From: Euzebya sp.
GTDB lineage: Bacteria > Actinomycetota > Nitriliruptoria > Euzebyales > Euzebyaceae
Assembly (NCBI RefSeq): GCF_964222135.1
Contig: NZ_CAXQBR010000045.1
Location: forward strand, 1 to 64,000
Direction: 5' to 3'
Length of the DNA: 64,000 bases
Position numbers and translations under genes: made by a program. Below the pieces are notes generated by a model. That model searched no databases. It saw nothing but the letters and a program-made list of their open reading frames with translations, and was not told where the DNA came from. This document shows positions 16,713 to 27,498 of the stretch, piece by piece. Within the stretch, counting starts at the first letter, position 1, and every line of letters starts with the position of its first letter.

Positions 16713-16965
16713 CACGGATCGACTCCGAGGCGCGGCGGTCTCCCCACCCTCCACCGCACGGATCGACTCCGGAACCGGCAGGTCCGGAAGGTGACGGTGC
16801 AGATCCGTGGGCATCACCCCAGGTCAGCCGGGTTCTGGACCGGAGATCGGAGTCGATCCGTGGGGTTCCGGAGTCGATTCGTGGGCAGGGGGCGCGTCGT
16901 GACCGGGACCACGGAGTCGATCCGTGGGATTCCGGAGTCGATTCGTGGGATTCGAGTCAACCCGT
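16713..16965 (+). repeat. 127-bp composite element, copy B2, with extra terminal motifs
   Basis: The core copy spans 16757-16883: CACGGATCGACTCCG (16757), GTGCAGATCCGTGGG (16797), CAGGTCAG (16820), CGGAGTCGATCCGTG (16848) and CGGAGTCGATTCGTG (16869), with start distances 40, 23, 28 and 21. One more left-type motif lies at 16713 and two more right-type motifs at 16912 and 16933 (again 21 apart), plus a degenerate one at about 16951. It occupies most of the 410-base gap between the nuclease-like gene and the permease; nothing else is recognisable in that gap. Confidence 0.92.
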
Positions 16966-16996
16966 CGGCAGGAGGCCCGCGCCGCGCACCCCGACC

Positions 16997-17920
16997 TCAG
17001 ATCGCGTCCGTCACCCGGGGGTCGAGGAGTGTCGTGGTGACGTCGGCGAGCAGGTTGACCACGGCGACGGCGATCAGGAACACCCCGACGACGGCGAGGG
17101 TCGTCGGGCCCTGGCGGGTCTGGAGCGAGGTGGTCAGCAGGCGGCCGATGCCGGGGATGCCGACCGCGGGCTCGACGACCACGGCGGTCGCCAGCATGAA
17201 CCCCGTCTGGGAGGCCGCCAGCGACACCATCGGGGCCATGGCCGGGCGCAGGCCGTGGAGCCACTTGACCCGCCGCTCGGCCACGCCGGCGGACCGGGCC
17301 CGCTGCACGTAGGACGACCGGCGTGAGGTCCGGACGTCCGCGAAGCCCGTGATCGCCATCATCCCCGCCGGCGCGGCGGCCAGGCACGCCGCACCCACCA
17401 GCACCCGGGACGCGTCGACCAGCCAGGGGACCGTGGCCGCCAGCATGTTCGCGGCCACGAAGGCGGGGATCGCCACCCCCAACGACACCAGCGCCATGAT
17501 CGTCTGGCGCCGCCGCACCGACGCGTCGACCATCCACACCGCGACGAGCGTCCCGACCACCACCTGCAGGACCACCGCCACCCCCACCAGGCGGAGGGTG
17601 TGGGGCATGCCCTGGCCGATCAGCTCGCCGACGCTGCCGGGGCTCGGGGCGAGGCCCCCCGGCGCCAGCCGGTAGACGGGCCCGAGGTCACCGGTGACCA
17701 GCCCGCTCAGGTACTGCCACAGCTGCACCGGGTACGGCTCGTCCAACCCGAAGGAGGCCCGCAGCTCCGCGAGGAGGGTCGGATCCGGCCGCTCGAGCCC
17801 GAACAGCGCGCGGATCGGGTCGCCGGGCAGGCCGTAGGTGACCGCGTGCAGGGCGCTCAGGGCGACGAGCAGGGTCAGGAGGGTCCACGCCCCCCGCTTG
17901 AGCAGCGCGCTCGTCGACAC
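16997..17920 (-). CDS. Orphan ABC transporter permease, peptide/nickel (DppB) type
   Basis: 307 residues of a DppB/OppB-like inner-membrane permease with about six membrane segments. It has the N-terminal LPGDPIRALFG block conserved in this subfamily, a large first periplasmic loop, and the EAA-type loop region VQRARSAGVAERRVKWLHGLRPAM followed by VEPAVGIPGIGRLL. GTG at 17920 is chosen because GGAGG stands eight bases before it; an ATG at 17974 has no such site. No partner permease (DppC), ATPase or binding protein is adjacent, so it is an orphan or works with subunits encoded elsewhere. Confidence 0.85.
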   Translation of the reverse strand: MSTSALLKRGAWTLLTLLVALSALHAVTYGLPGDPIRALFGLERPDPTLLAELRASFGLDEPYPVQLWQYLSGLVTGDLGPVYRLAPGGLAPSPGSVGELIGQGMPHTLRLVGVAVVLQVVVGTLVAVWMVDASVRRRQTIMALVSLGVAIPAFVAANMLAATVPWLVDASRVLVGAACLAAAPAGMMAITGFADVRTSRRSSYVQRARSAGVAERRVKWLHGLRPAMAPMVSLAASQTGFMLATAVVVEPAVGIPGIGRLLTTSLQTRQGPTTLAVVGVFLIAVAVVNLLADVTTTLLDPRVTDAI

Positions 17921-17989
17921 CGACCGGTCCTCCTCGTCGTCCACCTGCGCCGGACCCCGCCGCCGCGCCGACATGCTACGTCGCGGCGG

Positions 17990-17995
17990 TACCGT
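17990..17995 (+). promoter_or_regulatory. -10-like TACCGT, probable leaderless start of wecA-like gene
   Basis: TACCGT ends seven bases before the ATG at 18003, without a Shine-Dalgarno between them. Confidence 0.42.
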
Positions 17996-18002
17996 GAACG
18001 CG

Positions 18003-19214
18003 ATGGACCCCCAGCTGCTCGACCACCTGGTCGTGGCCGCGGTCAGCTTCGTCGTCGTGGTCGCGGTGACGCCGCTGGCCAAGCGCGTCGCGCCGTGGCT
18101 CGGCGCGGTGAAGGTCCCCGGGGAGCGCCACATCCACGAGACGCCGACCCCCGAGCTCGGCGGCCTGGCGATGCTGGCCGGCATCCTCGCCGCCCTGGGC
18201 GCGGCGACCCGGCTGGGGGCGTTCGACGAGCTGTTCCGCACCACCTCCGAGCCCGAGACGATCGTGCTGGCGGCCGTGGTCATCACCCTGGTCGGCCTCA
18301 TCGACGACACCCGGAACCTGAGCCCGGGCGTGAAGCTCGCCGGGCAGGTCCTGGCCGCCGCCACCCTGGTGCTGTTCGGGCTGACGATCAACTACGTCTA
18401 CATCCCCTTCGGCGCCGGCGAGATCTTCAGCCTCTCGCCCGACGCGTCGGCCCTGATCACCATCGTGGCCGTCGTCGCGATGATCAACGCGGTGAACCTG
18501 GTCGACGGCCTCGACGGCCTCGCCGCCGGGATCGTCGCGATCGCAGCCGCCGCGTTGTTCTGCTACATCGAGCTCGCGCCGCAGACCGACGTGCTGATCA
18601 CCCCGACGATCTCCTCGGCCGGCATGATCCTCTCCGCCGTGGTGGGCGCCTGCCTGGGGTTCCTCGTCTACAACTTCAACCCGGCGTCGATCTTCATGGG
18701 GGACACCGGGTCGATGCTGCTGGGCCTGCTGATGGGAGCGGCCGGCGTGTCGGCGATCGGCAACACCGACTTCCCCACGCGGACCGACTTCTTCGTCGCC
18801 TCGGTGCCCGTCCTGATCCCCGTCTTCGTCCTGGCCGTGCCGTTCCTCGACACGACGATGGCGGTCATCCGCCGGATGGGCAGCGGCCGCTCGATCTCGA
18901 GCCCGGACAAGAAGCACCTGCACCACCGGCTCGTCGAGATCGGCCACAGCCAGCGCCGCGCGGTCCTGGTGCTGTACGCGTGGTCGGCGCTGCTCGCCGT
19001 CGCGACCGTGGGACCGACCCTCGTCGACGGCCAGCTGGTGCTGCGGACCGCCGGTCCCGTCGCCCTCCTGCTGCTCGCCTACCAGTGGCTCGACGCGGTC
19101 CGCCACCGTCGACGGCTGCGCGCGATCGACCGGGCTGACAACGTGGTGGCCCACCCCTCCTCGGATCCGCGGCGGTGGCCGCGAGCCGGCGGAGGCGAGG
19201 GAACCCCCACCTGA
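18003..19214 (+). CDS. wecA: WecA/Rfe-type undecaprenyl-phosphate sugar-1-phosphate transferase
   Basis: Integral membrane enzyme of the MraY/WecA/TagO family that starts lipid-linked glycan synthesis by moving a (GlcNAc-type) sugar-1-phosphate from a UDP-sugar to a polyprenyl phosphate. 403 residues with about eleven membrane segments and the catalytic cytosolic motifs in order: GERHIHETPTPELGG, IDDTRNLSP, NLVDGLDGLAAG, NFNPASIFMGDTGSM (Mg/uridine site) and KKHLHHRLVE. The last ~50 residues are charged and cytosolic. It directly precedes the ATP synthase operon, as rfe does in mycobacteria. It may supply the first sugar for the rhamnose-containing polymer implied by the rml genes; this is inference. 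Confidence 0.93.
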   Translation: MDPQLLDHLVVAAVSFVVVVAVTPLAKRVAPWLGAVKVPGERHIHETPTPELGGLAMLAGILAALGAATRLGAFDELFRTTSEPETIVLAAVVITLVGLIDDTRNLSPGVKLAGQVLAAATLVLFGLTINYVYIPFGAGEIFSLSPDASALITIVAVVAMINAVNLVDGLDGLAAGIVAIAAAALFCYIELAPQTDVLITPTISSAGMILSAVVGACLGFLVYNFNPASIFMGDTGSMLLGLLMGAAGVSAIGNTDFPTRTDFFVASVPVLIPVFVLAVPFLDTTMAVIRRMGSGRSISSPDKKHLHHRLVEIGHSQRRAVLVLYAWSALLAVATVGPTLVDGQLVLRTAGPVALLLLAYQWLDAVRHRRRLRAIDRADNVVAHPSSDPRRWPRAGGGEGTPT

Positions 19215-19223
19215 CCTGGGCGT

Positions 19224-19252
19224 TTGGCAGTCCTGAGGACTTTGTGTATGTT
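19224..19252 (+). promoter_or_regulatory. Promoter of the ATP synthase operon
   Basis: TTGGCA at 19224-19229 and TATGTT at 19247-19252 are separated by exactly 17 bases, in an unusually A/T-rich stretch. It is the best-looking sigma-70-type promoter in the window, about 90 bases before the first atp-cluster start codon. Confidence 0.7.
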
Positions 19253-19339
19253 TTCACAAGCGAGGGAGAGGCGTAGTGGCACGTGGTCACGACTGCCCAC
19301 CCCACGCTGGTCAACGTCGACCGGCCGGGAGGTGAACGC

Positions 19340-19639
19340 ATGAGACCGTCACAGCTCGGGGCAGGCTCGACCGCGACCGACAAGTCCTCTGAGTTCACCG
19401 CCGAGTTCCTCGCCGCGATCTTCACCTGGGGTGGGATCGGGTGGCTCCTCGACCGGTTGCTCGACACCAGCCCCGTCCTGATGTGCATCGGGTTCGTCGT
19501 GGGCAACGCCTGCGGCATCTACCTGCTATACATCCGGTCCCGGGCCGGTGAGGTGCGCGGGGGCACGACCCCCGCCTCCGAGGGCGCTCCACGACCGCAG
19601 ACGACCAGCACGAGCCCCACCGACAGCGCCAGCCGCTAG
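19340..19639 (+). CDS. AtpZ/ATPase gene1-like small membrane protein
   Basis: 99 residues with two membrane segments (FLAAIFTWGGIGWLLDRLL and PVLMCIGFVVGNACGIYLLYI) separated by a short loop, the plan of the AtpZ/ATPase_gene1 family often encoded first in atp operons. AtpZ/AtpI proteins are linked to c-ring assembly and, in some bacteria, ion transport. ATG at 19340 is chosen for the GGGAGG seven bases upstream; an in-frame GTG at 19283 lacks one. The Ser/Thr/Pro-rich tail is likely cytosolic and disordered. Confidence 0.75.
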   Translation: MRPSQLGAGSTATDKSSEFTAEFLAAIFTWGGIGWLLDRLLDTSPVLMCIGFVVGNACGIYLLYIRSRAGEVRGGTTPASEGAPRPQTTSTSPTDSASR

Positions 19640-19708
19640 ACGCCGCTGCCACATGCCGCCGGTCCGCACCCGCGGACCGGAGACACACCACGAGGTTCCA
19701 TCCCACCC

Positions 19709-20206
19709 ATGCGATCGACGGCTACCCCATCAGGGCGTGCGGCCATCAGCGCACCCGAGGCGAAGCTGGCCACGGCCGGTGCCCTCGGCGCGCTCGCCGC
19801 GGCGCTGCCCGCCGGCGCGGTCGCCCTCGCCGTGGTGCCCGCCGCCGACGCGCTGGCGGTCGCCCTGGGATCGGCCCTCGTCGCGGTGCTGGCGCTCTCC
19901 GCGCTGCCGCTGTACCGGATGGGCGCCCGGGCGGGTGCCGCCCGGACCGACGTCGTGGTCACCATGGCGCTCGTCGCGCTCGCCCAGCGCCTGATGCTCG
20001 GCGTGGCCGTCCTGGCCGCCCTGTGGCGACTGACCGACCTGCCGATGCGCGCACTCGGCGCCGGCGTGGCGGTCGGCCTGGTCGCCTCCGTGGCCGCCGA
20101 GATGGTCGCCGCCGCCCGTGATCCCCGCTTCTTCTGGGTCGACGCCGCGGCCGGTGGCCGACGCGGACCCCTCAACCCCACCGGCACCGAAAGGCAGCAC
20201 GCGTGA
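19709..20206 (+). CDS. AtpI-like membrane protein
   Basis: 165 residues with four predicted membrane segments (starting at LATAGALGALAAALPAG, VALGSALVAVLALSAL, VVVTMALVALAQRLMLGVAVLAALW and LGAGVAVGLVASVAAEMV). Length, topology and position just before atpB match the poorly conserved ATP synthase I protein; sequence alone would be weak. Its stop overlaps the atpB GTG start by four bases, indicating translational coupling. Confidence 0.65.
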   Translation: MRSTATPSGRAAISAPEAKLATAGALGALAAALPAGAVALAVVPAADALAVALGSALVAVLALSALPLYRMGARAGAARTDVVVTMALVALAQRLMLGVAVLAALWRLTDLPMRALGAGVAVGLVASVAAEMVAAARDPRFFWVDAAAGGRRGPLNPTGTERQHA

Positions 20207-21021
20207 ACCTCGTCCTCGCAGCGGAAGGCCCGTACGGCGGTGACTTCTCCCTCCCGCCGGCCGGTGAGATCTTCAACCCGCCGGCGCTCTTCGAGATCGC
20301 CGGGACCGACATCAGCCGGGTCTACATCATCGTCCTGGTCGGCGTGATCATCTCGGCCGGGTTCATGCTGGCGGCCTTCGCCAACCCGAAGGTCGTGCCC
20401 GGCAAGCTGCAGTCCGCCGGCGAGTCGATCATCGAGTTCATCCGCGACGGGATCGCCACGGACATCATCGGGGAGGAGGGGCGCAAGTTCGCGCCGTTCC
20501 TGACCGGGATCTTCCTGTTCGTGTTCATGAACAACATCTTCGAGGTCATCCCGTTCGTGAACTTCCCGCCGAGCTCGCGGATCGGCTACCCCGCGATGCT
20601 CGCGATCGTGACCCTCATCACGTTCGTGGCGACCGGCATCAAGTACCAGGGGCTCGCGTACTTCAAGGAGGTCGCGTTCCCGCCGGGCGTCCCGAAGCCC
20701 GTCTACCTGCTGCTGACCCCCATCGAGATCGTCTCGACGTTCATCCTGCGGCCCCTCACGCTGACCGTCCGTCTGTTCGCCAACATGGTCGCCGGCCACA
20801 TCCTCCTGACGATCGTGTTCCTCGCGACCCACGCGTTCTTCCGCATCCCGGGCCTCGTCGAGGAGGGCTCGAACCTCCTCGGCCTCCCCATCGGCATCCT
20901 GACCCTGCTGGTCAGCCCCCTCGCCGTCGGCTTCGAGATGTTCGTCAGCTTCCTGCAGGCCTACATCTTCGCGATCCTCGCCGCGGTCTACCTGGCCGGC
21001 GCCGTGGAGCCCGCCCACTAG
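20203..21021 (+). CDS. atpB: ATP synthase Fo subunit a
   Basis: Proton-channel subunit of the Fo motor in the cytoplasmic membrane. 272 residues, five to six membrane segments. The essential arginine facing the c-ring is in TLTVRLFANMVAGH, and the late membrane helix contains FLQAYIFAILAAVYL (the conserved Gln/Tyr half-channel region). The GTG start overlaps the atpI-like stop. It is followed after 81 bases by atpE. Confidence 0.95.
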   Translation: MNLVLAAEGPYGGDFSLPPAGEIFNPPALFEIAGTDISRVYIIVLVGVIISAGFMLAAFANPKVVPGKLQSAGESIIEFIRDGIATDIIGEEGRKFAPFLTGIFLFVFMNNIFEVIPFVNFPPSSRIGYPAMLAIVTLITFVATGIKYQGLAYFKEVAFPPGVPKPVYLLLTPIEIVSTFILRPLTLTVRLFANMVAGHILLTIVFLATHAFFRIPGLVEEGSNLLGLPIGILTLLVSPLAVGFEMFVSFLQAYIFAILAAVYLAGAVEPAH

Positions 21022-21102
21022 CCACCGATCTGTCCGTACGTGCAAGCGACGGTGACGGCCCAGGAGCGGTCGACCGTCACAACCTGAGCAAAGGAAAGAG
21101 AC

Positions 21103-21324
21103 ATGGAAGGTGACATCGGCGTCATCGGCGTCGGCCTGGTCTTCGGCCTCGGGACCCTCGGTCCCGGCATCGGCCTGGGCATGCTGATCCGGGGTGCGAT
21201 CGAGTCCATGGCACGCCAGCCCGAGGCGGCTGGTCAGGTCCGCACCACGATGTTCATCGGCATCGCCGTGGTCGAGGCCCTCGCCCTGCTGGGGTTCGTG
21301 CTCGCGTTCATCATCAACGCGTAG
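21103..21324 (+). CDS. atpE: ATP synthase Fo subunit c
   Basis: 73-residue hairpin of two membrane helices forming the rotor ring. The first helix is glycine-rich (GLGTLGPGIGLG), the polar loop reads ARQPE, and the ion-carrying carboxylate is Glu58 in IAVVEALALLGF. The residues around Glu58 (Ala, Leu instead of Ser, Thr) indicate a proton-type rather than sodium-type site. The start ATG follows AAAGGAAAGAG-type purines. Confidence 0.96.
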   Translation: MEGDIGVIGVGLVFGLGTLGPGIGLGMLIRGAIESMARQPEAAGQVRTTMFIGIAVVEALALLGFVLAFIINA

Positions 21325-21334
21325 GGAGGCACCC

Positions 21335-21883
21335 ATGCCGACCGTGCACGCGTTGATGCTCCTCGCCGCCGAGGGTGGCGAGGGGGAGTCCATCGCGCTC
21401 CTCCCCCCGTTCGCGGAGCTGATCTGGGGCCTCATCGCCTTCGGGCTGCTGATGGCCGTCCTGTGGGGCCGTGTGTTCCCGCAGGTCAACAAGACGCTCG
21501 ACGAGCGCCGCGCCGCCATCCAGGGCCGCATCGAGGAGGCCGAGACCCAGCTGGCCGAGGCGGAGAAGACCCGCCGCGAGTACGAGGCGAGCCTGTCCGA
21601 GGCCCGCAACGAGGCCGCGCAGATCGTGGAGGACGCGAAGGCCCAGGCCGAGCGGATGCGAAGCGAGATCGTGGCCAGCGCCGAGCAGGAGGCCGAGGCG
21701 ATCAAGCAGCGCGCGGCCGCCGAGGCCGAGGCCGAGCGCACCCGCGCGCTCGCCGAGCTCCGCGGTCAGGTCGCCACGCTGTCGACCGACATCGCCGCGA
21801 AGATCGTCGGCGCCGAGGTCGACCAGTCCCGCCACGACCAGCTCGTCGACAGCTTCATCTCGCAGCTGTCGACCAACAACTGA
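21335..21883 (+). CDS. atpF: ATP synthase Fo subunit b
   Basis: 182-residue peripheral stalk protein: one N-terminal membrane helix (LIWGLIAFGLLMAVLWGRVF, residues 30-49) followed by a long charged coiled coil with many Glu, Ala, Arg and Lys to the C-terminus. The ATG at 21335 has GGGAGG six bases before it and lies ten bases after the atpE stop. The coiled coil contacts the delta subunit encoded next. Confidence 0.94.
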   Translation: MPTVHALMLLAAEGGEGESIALLPPFAELIWGLIAFGLLMAVLWGRVFPQVNKTLDERRAAIQGRIEEAETQLAEAEKTRREYEASLSEARNEAAQIVEDAKAQAERMRSEIVASAEQEAEAIKQRAAAEAEAERTRALAELRGQVATLSTDIAAKIVGAEVDQSRHDQLVDSFISQLSTNN

Positions 21884-21901
21884 GACCGCTGAGGACCTGA
21901 C

Positions 21902-22435
21902 ATGGCAGACGACCTCGTCCACTCCTACGGCTCTGCGGTCATCGCGATCGGCCGGGCCGAGGGCGTGGCCGACCGCGTGGCCGACGAGCTGTACCAGTTC
22001 GCCGCCGCGGTGGACGGCCGCCCGGAGCTGCGCGCGACGCTGACCGACCCGTCGGTCGCGCTCGAGGCGCGCAGCGCCGCGGTCGCCGAGCTGCTCGGCC
22101 GCGCGCACCCCGCGACGGGTGCCGCGGTGCAGATGCTGCTCGCGGCCGACCGCATCCGGCACATCTCGGAGATCGCGGACGCCGCGGTCACCGAGTCCGC
22201 CGAGGCCCGCGGCGCGTCCGTGGCGCAGGTCCGCTCCGCCAAGCCGCTCGGCGACGCCCAGCGGCGCGCGCTCGAGTCGGCCCTGACCCAGCGCGTCGGA
22301 CGCCCGGTCGAGCTGAAGGTGACCGTCGACCCCGACCTGCTGGGCGGCGTCGTCGTCCAGCTCGGCGACACCGTCATCGACGGCTCGATGGTCAAGCGGC
22401 TGACCGACCTGCGGTCCTCCCTGGCCACGGCCTGA
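21902..22435 (+). CDS. atpH: ATP synthase F1 subunit delta
   Basis: 177 residues of the OSCP/delta type that links the peripheral stalk to F1. The N-terminal six-helix region (YGSAVIAIGRAEGVADRVADEL) and the C-terminal signature with KVTVDPDLLGGVVVQLGD followed by DGSMVKRLTDLRSSL are clear. In mycobacteria b and delta are fused; here atpF and atpH are separate genes 18 bases apart. Confidence 0.94.
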   Translation: MADDLVHSYGSAVIAIGRAEGVADRVADELYQFAAAVDGRPELRATLTDPSVALEARSAAVAELLGRAHPATGAAVQMLLAADRIRHISEIADAAVTESAEARGASVAQVRSAKPLGDAQRRALESALTQRVGRPVELKVTVDPDLLGGVVVQLGDTVIDGSMVKRLTDLRSSLATA

Positions 22436-22489
22436 CCCGACCGGCTGACCCGACCCCACCCCACACCCCGAGCGGAAAGCGAACCGGAG

Positions 22490-24112
22490 ATGACAGACCT
22501 CTTCAGCGCGGACGACATCACCGCCATCCTCAAGTCGAAGATCGACGCCTACCAGCCGTCGGTCAGGAGCGAGCAGGTCGGCCGGGTCATCGAGTCCGGT
22601 GACGGCATCGCCCGCGTCAGCGGCCTGCCCGACGCGATGGCGAACGAGCTGCTCGACTTCGGCGTCGGCGACGACGGCCGCCAGCTGCTCGGCCTCGCCC
22701 TCAACCTGGACGAGACCTCGATCGGCGCGGTCATCCTCGGCGACGCCTCCGGTGTGGAGGAGGGCGACGCCGTCAAGCCGACCGGCCGGGTCCTCTCCAT
22801 CCCGGTCGGCGACGCCTACCTCGGCCGGGTCGTGGACCCGCTGGGCCGGCCGATCGACGGCAAGGGCCCGCTGGACGAGTCCAAGCTCGACGGGGTGCGC
22901 GGCCTCGAGGTCCAGGCCGCCTCGGTGGTGCAGCGCCAGCCGGTGGGCGAGCCGATGCAGACGGGCATCAAGGCCATCGACGCGATGACGCCGATCGGCC
23001 GCGGCCAGCGCCAGCTCGTCATCGGCGACCGCCAGACCGGCAAGACCGCGGTCTGCGTCGACACGATCATCAACCAGCGCGCCAACTGGGAGTCCGGCGA
23101 CCCGGACAAGCAGGTCAAGTGCATCTACGTCGCCATCGGCCAGAAGGGGTCGACGGTCTCCGAGGTCGTCGCGCGCCTCGAGGAGAACGGGGCGATGGCG
23201 TACACGACGGTCGTCTCGGCGCCCGCGTCGTCGCCGGCGCCGTTCCAGTACCTCGCGCCGTACTCCGGCGCCGCCCTCGGCAACTACTGGATGTACAAGG
23301 GCCAGCACGCGCTGGCGATCTACGACGACCTCTCCAAGCAGGCCGACGCCTACCGCCAGCTGTCGCTGCTCCTTCGCCGTCCCCCGGGCCGCGAGGCCTA
23401 CCCCGGCGACGTCTTCTACCTGCACTCCCGCCTGCTCGAGCGCGCGGCCAAGCTGTCCGACGACCTGGGCGGCGGGTCGATGACCGCCCTGCCGATCATC
23501 GAGACCAAGGGCGGTGACGTGTCGGCGTTCATCCCGACCAACGTCATCTCGATCACCGACGGCCAGATCTACCTCGAGACCGACCTCTTCTACCAGGGCC
23601 AGCGGCCGGCCATCAACGTGGGCATCTCGGTGTCCCGCGTGGGCGGGTCAGCGCAGCTGAAGCCGATGAAGAAGGTCGCCGGCACCATGCGCCTCGACCT
23701 CGCGCAGTTCCGCGAGCTGGAGGCCTTCGCCCAGTTCGGCTCCGAGCTCGACAAGGCCTCCCAGGCCCAGATCGACCGCGGCCGGCGCACCCAGGAGATC
23801 CTCAAGCAGGGCCAGTACCAGCCGGTGCCCGTCGGCGAGCAGGTGCTCGCCATCTGGGCCACCGCGAACGGCTACCTCGACGAGGTCCCGGTCGAGGACG
23901 CCAAGCGGTACGAGCTCGAGCTGCGCGAGTGGTTCCGGACCCGCCACGCCGAGCTGCTGGACCGCATCTCCGGCGGCGACTTCTCCGACGAGACCGTCGA
24001 GGAGATGAAGGGCGGCGTCGAGTCCTTCGCCCAGGGCTTCCAGGCCTCGGCGGTCACCGATGAGGAGGACGAGCACGTGACGATGGAGGACCTCGACACG
24101 CTCAGCCAGTGA
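22490..24112 (+). CDS. atpA: ATP synthase F1 subunit alpha
   Basis: 540-residue non-catalytic nucleotide-binding subunit of F1. The Walker A loop GDRQTGKTA is near residue 180, and [11 protein letters not shown] follows near residue 375. The C-terminal helical domain ends with an acidic tail ([14 protein letters not shown]), longer than in E. coli, a feature also seen as a C-terminal extension in mycobacterial alpha. The ATG at 22490 lies after GAACCGGAG. Confidence 0.97.
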   Translation: MTDLFSADDITAILKSKIDAYQPSVRSEQVGRVIESGDGIARVSGLPDAMANELLDFGVGDDGRQLLGLALNLDETSIGAVILGDASGVEEGDAVKPTGRVLSIPVGDAYLGRVVDPLGRPIDGKGPLDESKLDGVRGLEVQAASVVQRQPVGEPMQTGIKAIDAMTPIGRGQRQLVIGDRQTGKTAVCVDTIINQRANWESGDPDKQVKCIYVAIGQKGSTVSEVVARLEENGAMAYTTVVSAPASSPAPFQYLAPYSGAALGNYWMYKGQHALAIYDDLSKQADAYRQLSLLLRRPPGREAYPGDVFYLHSRLLERAAKLSDDLGGGSMTALPIIETKGGDVSAFIPTNVISITDGQIYLETDLFYQGQRPAINVGISVSRVGGSAQLKPMKKVAGTMRLDLAQFRELEAFAQFGSELDKASQAQIDRGRRTQEILKQGQYQPVPVGEQVLAIWATANGYLDEVPVEDAKRYELELREWFRTRHAELLDRISGGDFSDETVEEMKGGVESFAQGFQASAVTDEEDEHVTMEDLDTLSQ

Positions 24113-24171
24113 TCCGGCAACTGGCCGCCCACCCGGTCCCGCCCACCCCGACCCGCTAGGAACCCCACCCG

Positions 24172-26497
<2,326 letters not shown>

Positions 26498-26526
26498 CCG
26501 ATGGTGGTCACACCGGAGGTGTGCAG

Positions 26527-26871
26527 ATGGTGATGGACGCGAAGGTCGTCTCGCCGGACCGGGCCCTGTTCGAGGGCGAGGTCGTGGCGTGCTACGCCCG
26601 GTCGACCGAGGGCGAGATCGGCATCCTCAGCGGGCACCAGCCGGCCCTCCTGCTCCTTGCGCCCGCGCCCATGGAGCTCGAGCGCGCCGACGGGGGACGG
26701 GAGATCTTCGCCGTCCGCTCCGGCTTCCTCGAGTTCGCGAACGACCAGCTGACCGTGCTGGCCGACGACGCGGTGCAGGTCGACTCGAAGGAGGAGGCCT
26801 TCCGGATCGTCGGCGAGAAGCTCGAGGTGCCCCCGTCCCAGATCGACCCGGCGGCCCCGCCAGTCGCCTGA
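26527..26871 (+). CDS. atpC: ATP synthase F1 subunit epsilon
   Basis: 114 residues, essentially only the N-terminal beta-sandwich (VVSPDRALFEGEV, GEIGILSGHQPALLLL) plus a short C-terminal helix (SKEEAFRIVGEKLEV). The usual two-helix inhibitory C-terminal domain is shortened, as in mycobacterial epsilon. ATG at 26527 is preferred over the in-frame GTG at 26521 because GGAGG then stands seven bases upstream. Last gene of the atp operon; the next gene is convergent after 16 bases. Confidence 0.93.
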   Translation: MVMDAKVVSPDRALFEGEVVACYARSTEGEIGILSGHQPALLLLAPAPMELERADGGREIFAVRSGFLEFANDQLTVLADDAVQVDSKEEAFRIVGEKLEVPPSQIDPAAPPVA

Positions 26872-26887
26872 CCCGACGCCGGCGGGC

Positions 26888-27367
26888 TCAGGCCGCCTGC
26901 CAGCGCAGGGGCGTCCCCTCCCCTGCCAGCACGGCCGCGGGCTGCACGCGCAGGCGCCAGGGGTCGAGGCGCAGCACCGCGAAGGCCGCGTCCGTCGGGT
27001 CGTCCCACGCGGGGATGATCGACGGGTCGTAGCCGAGCGGCTCAGGTGCGCGGAGGAAGAGGTCCCACACGCGTCGGCAGGTGTCGTCGTCGTGGTGCCA
27101 GGTGGCCCGGCACTCCGCGGTCGCGACGTCGTGGCTGGGGTCCCAGTAGCTCAGCGACACGTGGGGGACGTGGGCGAGGTGCGCGCGCTTGAGCGGCGTC
27201 GGGCCCGTCCCGATCCAGCCGACCAGCGACTCGCCGTCCCACTCCCAGATCGGGTGCAGCACGCGGGTGCGGGGCCGGCCCTCGGGGTCGACGGTGGCCA
27301 CGCTGGCCCACACGATCCGGTGGGCGATGTCGATGAACGGTGTGGCGATGTCGCGCAGGTCGGTCAT
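26888..27367 (-). CDS. Pyridoxamine 5'-phosphate oxidase-fold (flavin/F420-type) protein
   Basis: 159 residues with the split-barrel fold of PNPOx-like proteins: SVATVDPEGRPRTRVLHPIW at the N-terminus, WIGTGPTPLKRAHLAHVPHVSLSYWDP, and a C-terminal strand LRLDPWRLRV. Members bind FMN or coenzyme F420; which one cannot be decided here. It ends opposite the end of atpC. Confidence 0.8.
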   Translation of the reverse strand: MTDLRDIATPFIDIAHRIVWASVATVDPEGRPRTRVLHPIWEWDGESLVGWIGTGPTPLKRAHLAHVPHVSLSYWDPSHDVATAECRATWHHDDDTCRRVWDLFLRAPEPLGYDPSIIPAWDDPTDAAFAVLRLDPWRLRVQPAAVLAGEGTPLRWQAA

Positions 27368-27485
27368 GGCCGCAGACGGTGCCAGCCCGGCGGACTCGGG
27401 GGCAGGTCCGGAGGGGCAGCCCGATCGCCTGCACCTGGGGTCGGTCGTGGCCTACGCTCGGTGTGGCGGGCCGGCGCGGCCCCCG

Positions 27486-27491
27486 TACCAT
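27486..27491 (+). promoter_or_regulatory. -10-like TACCAT, probable leaderless start of the decarboxylase gene
   Basis: TACCAT ends seven bases before the GTG at 27499, with no Shine-Dalgarno. Supports the GTG rather than the ATG at 27514 as start. Confidence 0.42.
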
Positions 27492-27498
27492 CCGTCCG

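Noticed and set aside
21103-21324. Sodium-type c-ring
   Set aside because: The residues after the carboxylate are Ala and Leu rather than the Ser/Thr needed for Na+ coordination, and the first helix lacks the Gln.
21314-23425. Long minus-strand frame opposite atpF, atpH and atpA
   Set aside because: Antisense shadow of conserved ATP synthase genes; no motif of its own.
26872-26887. Terminator between atpC and the convergent gene
   Set aside because: Only 16 bases with a short GCCGGCGGGC palindrome; too weak to support.
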